From Mucilaginibacter lacusdianchii (GTDB lineage Bacteria; Bacteroidota; Bacteroidia; Sphingobacteriales; Sphingobacteriaceae): a stretch of 64,000 nucleotides of DNA. The position numbers and the translations under genes are program-made. Below are positions 1 to 6,758 of the stretch, one piece after another. Location: NCBI RefSeq assembly GCF_009770985.1, contig NZ_WSRW01000001.1, positions 496,001 through 560,000 of the forward strand. Reading direction: 5' to 3'. Below the pieces are notes generated by a model, which saw nothing but the letters and a program-made list of their open reading frames with translations, searched no databases and was not told where the DNA came from. How positions within the stretch are numbered: the first letter of the stretch is position 1; the number at the start of each line of letters is the position of its first letter.

Positions 1-2
1 TG

Positions 3-1160
3 TGGGACGCTGATGATAACCAGTTTATAGATTTTTGCTGCTCATGGGGACCGCTAATCCTGGGGCATAACCACCCAAGCATCCGCGAAAAGGTGATGGA
101 TGTGATGCAATATGGTATGTCTTTCGGTGCACCAACCGCATTGGAGAACGAGCTAGCTGAACTGATTTTATCGAACAATTCTTTCATCGAAAAAATACGC
201 TTTACCAGCTCGGGTACTGAGGCTGTAATGTCGGCTATCCGACTGGCCCGTGGTTATACTAAGCGTAACAAAATATTAAAGTTTGAAGGCTGCTATCACG
301 GCCATACTGATGCACTGCTGGTTAAAGCAGGTTCGGGCTTGGTTACTTTTGGCGAAACGTCGTCAGCCGGTATACCCGAGGCTTTTGCCAAAGAAACCAT
401 TGTAATTGCTTTGAATGATAAAGAAGCTTTGCAAAAAGCTTTTGAAGAGTTTAAAGACGAAATTGCGGTAGTTATTATTGAGCCGGTTCCGGCTAATAAT
501 GGCTTGCTGTTACAACATAAAGAGTTTTTGCAGTACCTACGCGAGATATGTACAGACAACGGTACGTTACTACTGTTTGATGAAGTAATCTCCGGTTTCC
601 GTTTAAGTTTTACCGGTGCATCTGGTTATTATGATATCAAGCCGGATGTTATTACCTATGGTAAAATTATTGGTGGAGGTTTGCCAGTAGGCGCATATGG
701 TGCATCGGCCGAAATTATGAGCAATATATCACCAGAAGGTGCCGTTTATCAGGCAGGTACATTATCTGGAAACCCGGTAGCTATGGCAGCTGGTATTGCG
801 CAGTTAAGCGAATTGGTAAAACCTGGCTTTTATGATGATCTGAACCGTAAAACAGAAGTTTTCGTAAACAACCTGTTGCAATTTATAAAAGAGCGTAATT
901 ACCCGGTGCAGATTGACCAAATAGGTTCTATTTTTTGGTTTGCATTCACTACACAAGGTACCATCCGCCGTGCCGATGAAATTGATCCGGCCAGTATGGA
1001 AAATTTCAAAAAAATGCACCGCGAATTGCTGAACCGGGGCGTATACATGGGACCTTCTGGTTATGAAGTTGGCTTTGTATCGGCTGCGCATACAACTGAT
1101 ATACTGGATAAAGCAAAACAAGCTATATTTGATAGTTTAGATGTGGTATTTAACGGTTAG
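3..1160 (+). CDS. hemL: glutamate-1-semialdehyde 2,1-aminomutase (5' truncated)
   Basis: This PLP enzyme converts glutamate-1-semialdehyde to 5-aminolevulinate, the first committed tetrapyrrole precursor in the C5 pathway. The reading frame is open from base 3 (WDADDNQFIDFCCSWG), so the true start lies outside the window and roughly 40-50 N-terminal residues are missing. Visible family signatures are the GTEAVMSAIRLAR cofactor-phosphate region, LLLFDEVISGFR with the PLP-ring aspartate, and TYGKIIGGGLPVGAYG carrying the Schiff-base lysine. The C-terminus is complete and stops at a TAG that is also the edge of a palindromic repeat. The downstream hemE and hemJ support a heme role. Other class III aminotransferases are less likely because the HemL-specific SGTEAVMSA and KIIGGGLPVG motifs are present. 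Confidence 0.96.
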   Translation, partial: WDADDNQFIDFCCSWGPLILGHNHPSIREKVMDVMQYGMSFGAPTALENELAELILSNNSFIEKIRFTSSGTEAVMSAIRLARGYTKRNKILKFEGCYHGHTDALLVKAGSGLVTFGETSSAGIPEAFAKETIVIALNDKEALQKAFEEFKDEIAVVIIEPVPANNGLLLQHKEFLQYLREICTDNGTLLLFDEVISGFRLSFTGASGYYDIKPDVITYGKIIGGGLPVGAYGASAEIMSNISPEGAVYQAGTLSGNPVAMAAGIAQLSELVKPGFYDDLNRKTEVFVNNLLQFIKERNYPVQIDQIGSIFWFAFTTQGTIRRADEIDPASMENFKKMHRELLNRGVYMGPSGYEVGFVSAAHTTDILDKAKQAIFDSLDVVFNG

Positions 1161-1231
1161 TTGTCAGTTCTCAGTTGTGAGTTGTCAGGAAAACCAAATT
1201 TGACAACCGACAACTCACAACCGACAACACA
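1158..1231. repeat. GTTGTGAGTTGTC-type palindromic spacer, copy 1
   Basis: Two roughly 30-nt arms, TTAGTTGTCAGTTCTCAG... on the left and ...ACTCACAACCGACAACAC on the right, form an imperfect inverted repeat around an AT-rich centre. The left arm starts on the hemL stop codon (TAG) and the right arm ends 12 nt before the histidine kinase ATG. The same unit recurs at 14.8, 27.0 and 61.4 kb as palindromes and inside ispG and sucB as single arms. It could form an RNA hairpin between two operon genes; its function is unknown. Confidence 0.85.
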
Positions 1232-1243
1232 GAAACTAATTAT

Positions 1244-2113
1244 ATGAAAAAACCTTTTGTTATATTTTACGGACTCCTCCTTTATGCCTTTGCAGAGTTG
1301 CTTTGGTGGGGGTATATGCTGGTAAGTTTGCAGCCACAACGTTCGGGCATGATTCTGAGTGAAGGGCTTATGTTCGTGTCAGTATTGTCATGTGGTGCTT
1401 TTCTGTTTCACAAATCGCTCAATAAAGAGCGCAAGCTGCAACATCAAAAAAAGAATTTTTTGCTTTCGGTTACCCACGAGCTGAAATCGCCGTTGGCTTC
1501 TATCAAGTTATATCTGGAAACCATTCAAAAACGTAATCTGAACAAAGACCAGATAATGGACTTTACCGGAAAGTGTTTGCTGGATATTGACCGGCTGAAC
1601 GATATGGTAGAAAACATGCTGCTGGCGGCCAAAATTGAAAATCAGTCTTATACATTTCCTAAACAGCAATTTAACCTTTCGGCACTGGTTGATAGCGTAG
1701 TCAATCGCTTGCAGATCAATAAGTGTGATTTGACGCAGCAACTGATCAATGCCGAAATTGAACCTAAAATTGAAGTTTCGGGCGATAAATTTGCATTAAC
1801 ATCGGTGGTAACCAACCTTATCGAGAATGCCATTAAGTATTCGTCGCCCTGCGCAACGGTAGATGTAAAATTGTATACCAAGAGTAATAAAGTATATTTA
1901 GAGGTGGCCGATCATGGCATTGGTATAGCAGATGAAGAGAAAAACCGTATTTTCGACCGGTTTTACCGTGTAGGTAGTGAAGAAACCCGTAACACAAAAG
2001 GCACAGGTTTAGGTTTATACATAGTAAAACAAGTATTGGATAAGCATCAGGCCTCTATCCAGGTACGCGATAACCGCCCTGAGGGCAGTGTTTTTGAAGT
2101 AGTTTTTGGTTAA
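1244..2113 (+). CDS. sensor histidine kinase (two TM, HisKA-HATPase)
   Basis: Membrane-bound sensor kinase of 289 residues. Two hydrophobic segments (about residues 5-27 and 36-56) are joined by a very short periplasmic loop, so there is little room for an extracytoplasmic sensor. The HisKA box SVTHELKSPLASIK places the phospho-histidine at His78. The ATPase domain shows an N-box (NLIENAIKYSS), a G1 box (DHGIGI) and a G2 box (KGTGLGLYIVKQ). The response regulator starts 13 nt downstream, so the two should be cognate. Position between hemL and hemE suggests co-expression with heme synthesis, though the signal sensed cannot be read from the sequence. The ATG at 1244 follows directly on the repeat spacer. 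Confidence 0.95.
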   Translation: MKKPFVIFYGLLLYAFAELLWWGYMLVSLQPQRSGMILSEGLMFVSVLSCGAFLFHKSLNKERKLQHQKKNFLLSVTHELKSPLASIKLYLETIQKRNLNKDQIMDFTGKCLLDIDRLNDMVENMLLAAKIENQSYTFPKQQFNLSALVDSVVNRLQINKCDLTQQLINAEIEPKIEVSGDKFALTSVVTNLIENAIKYSSPCATVDVKLYTKSNKVYLEVADHGIGIADEEKNRIFDRFYRVGSEETRNTKGTGLGLYIVKQVLDKHQASIQVRDNRPEGSVFEVVFG

Positions 2114-2126
2114 CCTAAATAATCAT

Positions 2127-2834
2127 ATGTCAACTAACAAAAAAAGAATATTACTGGCTGAAGATGAAGAGCATTTGCTCGAAGCCATTAAATTAAACCT
2201 GGAGCTGGAAGGTTACAAAGTAACTGCAGCTAACAACGGTAAAAAAGCGTTGCAGATTTTTAAAGAAGAGCGCTTTAACCTTATTATTTTAGATGTGATG
2301 ATGCCCGAGGTGGATGGCTTTGTAGTAGCCGAAACCATCCGTCTGGAAAATTCGGAAGTGCCCATCATGTTCCTGACGGCTAAAAACACCAACGAAGATA
2401 AAATTAACGGCCTGAAAAAAGGTGCCGATGATTACCTAACCAAGCCGTTTAACCTAGAAGAACTTATTCTGCGGGTAAATAACCTAGTTAAACGTGGGTT
2501 AAAAGGCGACGATTTAAAAGAGTTTAACAGTTATAAAATTGGTGATAAAACCATCCATTTTAACTCGTTTGAACTGATTAACGACGATGGCAGCATAACA
2601 CCATTAACCAAAAAAGAAACCATGTTGTTGAAGCTGTTAATCGAGCGTCGTAACGAAGCCGTATCGCGCGAGCAGATATTGGAAACGGTTTGGAATTATG
2701 ATGTGTACCCATCTACCCGTACCATCGATAACTTTATACTTACTTTCCGTAAATACTTTGAACCCGATCCTAAAAATCCGGTGTATTTCCACTCTATCCG
2801 TGGTGTAGGTTATAAGTTTACTGATCATCATTAA
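2127..2834 (+). CDS. OmpR/PhoB-family response regulator
   Basis: DNA-binding response regulator of 235 residues, presumably phosphorylated by the adjacent kinase. The receiver domain (about 6-118) has the acidic pair in LLAEDEE, the phospho-acceptor Asp56 in IILDVMMPEVDGF and the conserved lysine in YLTKPF. The C-terminal winged helix (about 140-235) ends in the typical TRTIDNFILTFRKYFEPD and HSIRGVGYKF motifs. I chose the ATG at 2127 (MSTNKKRILLAEDEE); an upstream in-frame TTG at 2106 would overlap the kinase and add residues the family lacks. The next gene overlaps its stop by one base (TAATG). Targets are unknown. Confidence 0.95.
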   Translation: MSTNKKRILLAEDEEHLLEAIKLNLELEGYKVTAANNGKKALQIFKEERFNLIILDVMMPEVDGFVVAETIRLENSEVPIMFLTAKNTNEDKINGLKKGADDYLTKPFNLEELILRVNNLVKRGLKGDDLKEFNSYKIGDKTIHFNSFELINDDGSITPLTKKETMLLKLLIERRNEAVSREQILETVWNYDVYPSTRTIDNFILTFRKYFEPDPKNPVYFHSIRGVGYKFTDHH

Positions 2835-3364
2835 TGTTTACCAATAAGGCACGGTTACTGGTTATTGCTGTTTTTAGTGCGTTGTTAGTTTTCTTTATCT
2901 TTCAGCGTAGCTATGAACTGGCGTCCATTGCTGCTTTATTTATAGGCTTGCTGATATGGGGTTATTTTAAAGAAGGCCCCATCATTTTAGCAGCTAAACA
3001 TTTTCATAACAAAGATTACGATAAGGCTGAAAGCTTGCTGCGCCAAATACAACAGCCGGAATGGCTAAGTAAGAACCGCCGTGGCTTTTATGAATTTATG
3101 ATGGGCGGCATTGCTTTCAAAAAACATGACTTTGAGCAAGCCGAATACCATTATGAGCAAGCTGCTAATTACCCGCTGCGATCTACTAACGATCATGTAT
3201 CGGCTTTAGCAACAGTGGCCAATATCAGTATCCGTAATGGCAAACTGCAAAAGGCCGCCGAATTTTTGGACAGGGCCAACCAGCATCAAGATAAAATAAC
3301 AGCACGCATGAAAGCAGTGTTGAAAAGCCTAGAAGAAGAATTAAAAAATACCAAAGCGAATTAA
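2834..3364 (+). CDS. TPR-like membrane protein
   Basis: Protein of 176 residues with two N-terminal membrane segments (about 6-24 and 27-44) followed by a helical region with TPR-like alternation, for example HFHNKDYDKAESLLRQI and FKKHDFEQAEYHYEQAA, then a last repeat with KLQKAAEFLDRANQ. TPR proteins act as protein-protein adaptors; no catalytic motif is visible. The start codon overlaps the response regulator stop, and hemE follows after 33 nt, so it is almost certainly translated from the same transcript. Its role in heme synthesis or in the two-component pathway is not known. Confidence 0.8.
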   Translation: MFTNKARLLVIAVFSALLVFFIFQRSYELASIAALFIGLLIWGYFKEGPIILAAKHFHNKDYDKAESLLRQIQQPEWLSKNRRGFYEFMMGGIAFKKHDFEQAEYHYEQAANYPLRSTNDHVSALATVANISIRNGKLQKAAEFLDRANQHQDKITARMKAVLKSLEEELKNTKAN

Positions 3365-3397
3365 AGCTATTGAGGTAGCTTTGTTTCCTGATTATAT

Positions 3398-4423
3398 ATG
3401 AAAGAATCTTTATTTATAAAAGCCGCATTTTCACAGAAAACCGAACGTCCGCCTGTATGGATGATGCGTCAGGCTGGCCGGTTTATGCCACAGTACTGGG
3501 AAATTAAGAACAAGTACTCGTTTCTGGAAATGTGCAAAACGCCCGAAATTGCCGCCGATGTAACTATGCTACCGGTAGATTTGCTGGATATTGACGCCGC
3601 TATTCTATTTTCGGACATCCTGGTAACCGGCGAAGCCATGGGAGGCGATTTAAGCTTTACACAGGGCGTAGGTCCTAAGTTTGCCAATCCTGTACGTACC
3701 CAGGCCGATGTAGATAACCTAAGCGTTGATGTACTGGACCGGTTGCAATACGTAGCCGATGCCATTAAAGTAATTCAGCAACGCCTGAACGGCAAAATTC
3801 CGCTGATTGGTTTTGCGGGTGCGCCATTTACCGTTATGAGTTATTTGGTAGAAGGCGGCTCATCTCGCGATTTTAAACTAACCAAGCTGATGCTGCACAA
3901 CCAGCCCGAACTGGCGCATCAGTTATTGGCCAAAATAGCTAAAGTAACTGCCGAATACCTGAACCTTCAAATTAAAGCTGGTGTAAACGCTGTCCAGATA
4001 TTTGACAGTTGGGCGCAGGCTTTAGCATGGGACGATTACAAAGAATTCTCTCACCGTTATATTGCTGAAATTATCAGCAACCTGAATCGTAAAGATATCC
4101 CGGTGATTTCTTTTTGCAAAGGCAGCTCGGTATTTGCTCCATTGATGGCAGAAGCTAAACCAGATGTAGTGTCTATAGACTGGAATGTAGATTTATTGGA
4201 TATGAAACAGCGCTTACCACAAGGCGTGGCTGTACAGGGTAACCTGGATCCGCATATTTTGTATGCCGATAAAAAAGTAATTAAGGAGCGTATTCATCGC
4301 CTGTTCGACCGCATGAAAGATGAGTCGGGCTATATATTCAACCTGGGTCATGGCATCATGCCGGATATTCCGTTTGATAACGTGAAGTACGCAGTAGAGG
4401 TAATTAAAGAATATAAATATTAA
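3398..4423 (+). CDS. hemE: uroporphyrinogen decarboxylase
   Basis: Cytosolic enzyme that decarboxylates the four acetate side chains of uroporphyrinogen III to give coproporphyrinogen III. At 341 residues it has the normal family length. The N-terminal signature RPPVWMMRQAGRFMPQYWEI carries the substrate-binding arginines, FSDILV carries the catalytic aspartate, GFAGAPFTVMSYLVEGG is the second signature, and LGHGIMPDIPFDNV contains the conserved histidine. It lies in the same direction as hemL upstream and hemJ downstream. Confidence 0.98.
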   Translation: MKESLFIKAAFSQKTERPPVWMMRQAGRFMPQYWEIKNKYSFLEMCKTPEIAADVTMLPVDLLDIDAAILFSDILVTGEAMGGDLSFTQGVGPKFANPVRTQADVDNLSVDVLDRLQYVADAIKVIQQRLNGKIPLIGFAGAPFTVMSYLVEGGSSRDFKLTKLMLHNQPELAHQLLAKIAKVTAEYLNLQIKAGVNAVQIFDSWAQALAWDDYKEFSHRYIAEIISNLNRKDIPVISFCKGSSVFAPLMAEAKPDVVSIDWNVDLLDMKQRLPQGVAVQGNLDPHILYADKKVIKERIHRLFDRMKDESGYIFNLGHGIMPDIPFDNVKYAVEVIKEYKY

Positions 4424-4431
4424 TACCCATC

Positions 4432-4464
4432 TCGCGAACTGGGGCTGCCTGCCTTTGTTCGCGA
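4432..4464. promoter_or_regulatory. perfect 8-bp inverted repeat in hemE-hemJ spacer
   Basis: TCGCGAAC at 4432-4439 is matched exactly by GTTCGCGA at 4457-4464 around a 17-nt loop that itself contains GGC/GCC complementarity. It sits just after the hemE stop and 21 nt before the favoured hemJ start. No U-tract follows, so a simple terminator is unlikely. It may be an mRNA hairpin or a protein-binding palindrome; this is inference from symmetry and position only. Confidence 0.4.
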
Positions 4465-4485
4465 AAATCAATATTGGAGCAGCCC

Positions 4486-5025
4486 GTGTATCTCTACATC
4501 AAATCCATACATATCATTTTCGTAGTTTGCTGGATGGCAGGGCTGTTCTATATTGTGCGCTTGTTTATCTATCATACCGAAGCACAGGAAAAGTCCGAGG
4601 CCGAACGCCGGGTACTTTCTGCGCAGTTTGAAATTATGGAAAGCAAGCTGATGAACATTATTACCACGCCGGCCATGGTACTTACATTGCTGGCGGGTGT
4701 TGCTATGGTGTATATCAATCCATATCTGCTTACCCAAAGCTGGTTGATGATTAAGCTATGTTTTGTAGTTGGCTTAGTAGTCTACCATATCATCTGCCAA
4801 AAAAAGATGCAGCAAATGCGCAAGGGTATTTATACCTGGACCTCTACTCAGCTGCGCTTATGGAATGAACTGGCCACCCTTTTCTTGTTCGCCATTGTTT
4901 TCTTAGTCGTTTTACGCAGTGCCTTAAACTGGATTTATGGGGTATTAGGTTTAGTAGCCTTTGCTGTGATTTTGATGATAGCGGTGAAGATTTATAAGCG
5001 GTATCGCATAAAGGATAAAGCGTAA
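4486..5025 (+). CDS. hemJ: HemJ-type protoporphyrinogen IX oxidase
   Basis: Integral membrane enzyme that oxidises protoporphyrinogen IX to protoporphyrin IX, the penultimate heme step, in bacteria without HemG or HemY. The start of the protein (YLYIKSIHIIFVVCWMAG) carries the conserved histidine, followed by RLFIYH and the second signature KLMNIITTPAMVLTLLAG. Four or more membrane helices are visible. Upstream no ATG is in frame. I favour GTG at 4486 because it gives the usual family N-terminus and is preceded by GGAG at 4476-4479; TTG at 4474 is the alternative and would add four residues. Followed by a long gene-free stretch. Confidence 0.9.
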   Translation: MYLYIKSIHIIFVVCWMAGLFYIVRLFIYHTEAQEKSEAERRVLSAQFEIMESKLMNIITTPAMVLTLLAGVAMVYINPYLLTQSWLMIKLCFVVGLVVYHIICQKKMQQMRKGIYTWTSTQLRLWNELATLFLFAIVFLVVLRSALNWIYGVLGLVAFAVILMIAVKIYKRYRIKDKA

Positions 5026-5044
5026 GCTTTTGTTGTTGAACTTC

Positions 5045-5450
5045 TTGTTGTGCCCTGTTAGGATAGGGATGGACTTAAACCACCGCCTGTGGAAGTTACT
5101 TTTCTTTTTTACCGCAAAAGAAAAGTAACCAAAAGAAAACCTCTCGGCCGCACCTTCTTTCTACTCAAGACAGTACTTGTACATAAGACAGTAGCTACCG
5201 AAAGAAGCTGAATGCCGAATTTTTTGTTTGGCTCCTTCTGCCTAGTGCTTCAATTTGAACGAGGGTGGGAAAAGAAAGAAAAAAGCGCAGAGGCCCGCTA
5301 TCGCGCCCGGGCCGGCGGCTGCCTGTAGCGTTGGGTAGGGATCGCGAGAGCTAGGCCTTTTTGTTTCTTTTGTGGCTATGACAAAAGAAATAGCCTCTGC
5401 GGCAATGAGCAGACGAAGTAAGTGAATAACCACTAAAGGATGTTAGCAAA
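5045..5450. repeat. large structured intergenic repeat, copy A
   Basis: The 539-nt gap between hemJ and the hydrolase is mostly filled by an element also present at about 32572-32955. It contains hairpin 1 (arms 5095-5108 and 5116-5129, 14 bp, loop TTACCGC), hairpin 2 (CTTCTTTC 5154-5161 with GAAAGAAG 5200-5207), a GC-rich block with GGCCCG/CGGGCC symmetry from 5292, and hairpin 4 (TTTCTTTTGT 5364-5373 with ACAAAAGAAA 5381-5390). The 132-nt core 5292-5423 differs from the other copy at three positions. A 63-codon open frame on the - strand through the core is probably fortuitous. No transposase or terminal-repeat plus target-site pattern is evident. Possible non-autonomous mobile element or structured RNA. 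Bases 5451-5564 hold nothing recognisable. Confidence 0.9.
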
Positions 5451-5564
5451 CGCACTAAACTTCAATCAAAGCCCATCGAAGTATTCAATCTTCCCTCACA
5501 CCAATATCATAATATCTTCCACTATCATCCAACTCCATCTAAATCTGTTAGTTTAGCAAACAAC

Positions 5565-6581
5565 ATGCGTCAGAATATGCCCTCATTATTAAAAGGATCT
5601 GTTAAGATTGGCAAAAAGTATCAGAATGTAATACCTACTGATGCTGCAGGATTAAACCGAATGCTGCCCATTTTGTGGGAATATATAACTAACAAAGCCG
5701 AAAATAATCCGAAGAAAACTTTAGGCCCGTTCCAAACAGATGCAGCTGCTTATCAAACGCCACCAACCAGCGGTTTGCGCATTACCTGGATGGGGCACTC
5801 GAGCCTACTGATAGAAATTGACGGCAAACGCCTGCTTACCGACCCTGTTTGGAGCAGCCGGGCATCATTTACACAATATGCTGGCCCCAAACGTTTTTGG
5901 CCGGCCCCTTTGTCATTAAATGAGTTGCCGACATTAGATGGCATTATTATTTCGCACGATCATTATGACCATTTTGATGAAGCCACCATCCGTAAACTGG
6001 CTCCTAAAAACATTCCTTACTACTGTTCATTGGGAGTTGGTCAATATCTGAAAAAATGGGGTGTGGCAGGTAACCTGGTGCATGAAATGGATTGGGGTGA
6101 TACAGCCAATTTAGGAACTGATTTTACAATTACCACTGCGCCTGCCCGACATTTTTCTGGCCGTAGTTTAAACAATCGCGACGAAACATTATGGTCATCT
6201 TTTGTACTGAAAGGCCCAAAACATAATGTGTACTTTGGTGCCGATTCAGGTTGGTTTAATACCTTTCATGATATTGGCGAAGCGTATGGCCCTTTTGATT
6301 TGACTATTCTGGAAATTGGTGCATATGGCAAGTATTGGCCCGATATACATATGGGACCGCTAAGTGCTGTAAATGCCCATCTGGCATTAAAAGGCAAACA
6401 ATTACTGCCTATACATTGGGGCACCTTTAACCTGGCACCTCATGCCTGGTATGAACCCATTGAAAAACTATTGCCCTTAGCCGAACATCATCATCTTACT
6501 TTATTTGTACCTGAACCTGGCAAACCAACTGAGGTAACATGCGAAGATTATAATTCGGGATGGTGGGAAAAGTATAGATAG
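5565..6581 (+). CDS. metallo-beta-lactamase-fold hydrolase, NAPE-PLD-like
   Basis: Predicted zinc hydrolase of 338 residues, without a signal peptide. The metal motif HDHYDHFD lies at residues 131-138, and further ligands are likely in ARHFSG (about 195), FGADSG (about 225) and the C-terminal LPIHWGTF. The block MGHSSLLIEIDGKRLLTDPVWS followed by GPKRFWPAP is typical of the branch that includes N-acyl-phosphatidylethanolamine phospholipase D and UlaG-like proteins. The bacterial members have varied or unknown substrates, so only the fold and metal chemistry are safe. It is isolated: a repeat lies upstream and a palindrome downstream. Confidence 0.85.
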   Translation: MRQNMPSLLKGSVKIGKKYQNVIPTDAAGLNRMLPILWEYITNKAENNPKKTLGPFQTDAAAYQTPPTSGLRITWMGHSSLLIEIDGKRLLTDPVWSSRASFTQYAGPKRFWPAPLSLNELPTLDGIIISHDHYDHFDEATIRKLAPKNIPYYCSLGVGQYLKKWGVAGNLVHEMDWGDTANLGTDFTITTAPARHFSGRSLNNRDETLWSSFVLKGPKHNVYFGADSGWFNTFHDIGEAYGPFDLTILEIGAYGKYWPDIHMGPLSAVNAHLALKGKQLLPIHWGTFNLAPHAWYEPIEKLLPLAEHHHLTLFVPEPGKPTEVTCEDYNSGWWEKYR

Positions 6582-6618
6582 ATAGCCCCCAGCCTGTCCG
6601 GTAGAAAAAGCAAAAAAA

Positions 6619-6713
6619 TAATGTCATTTCGAACGACAGTGAGAAATCTTTTGAAACATGTAAGCTAACTTCTCGCTTCCAAAAGATTTCTCGTTAGCAC
6701 TCGAAATGACATT
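6619..6713. repeat. TCATTTCGA-type long palindrome
   Basis: Arms at about 6619-6653 and 6680-6713 (AATGTCATTTCGA...AGAAATCTTTTG against CAAAAGATTTCT...TCGAAATGACATT) pair imperfectly around a 26-nt centre. It lies between the convergent hydrolase (+) and pyruvate oxidase (-) genes and could act as a bidirectional terminator. The form suggests a dispersed palindromic repeat; whether other copies exist must be checked outside this window. Confidence 0.8.
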
Positions 6714-6758
6714 GTTGTTTGTATAAATCTTTTTTTTAGAAAGGATTTCAATTTGGAC

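Noticed and set aside
1157..1339. 60-codon - strand frame over the hemL-kinase spacer
   Set aside because: It consists of the palindromic repeat and the antisense start of the kinase; no independent support.
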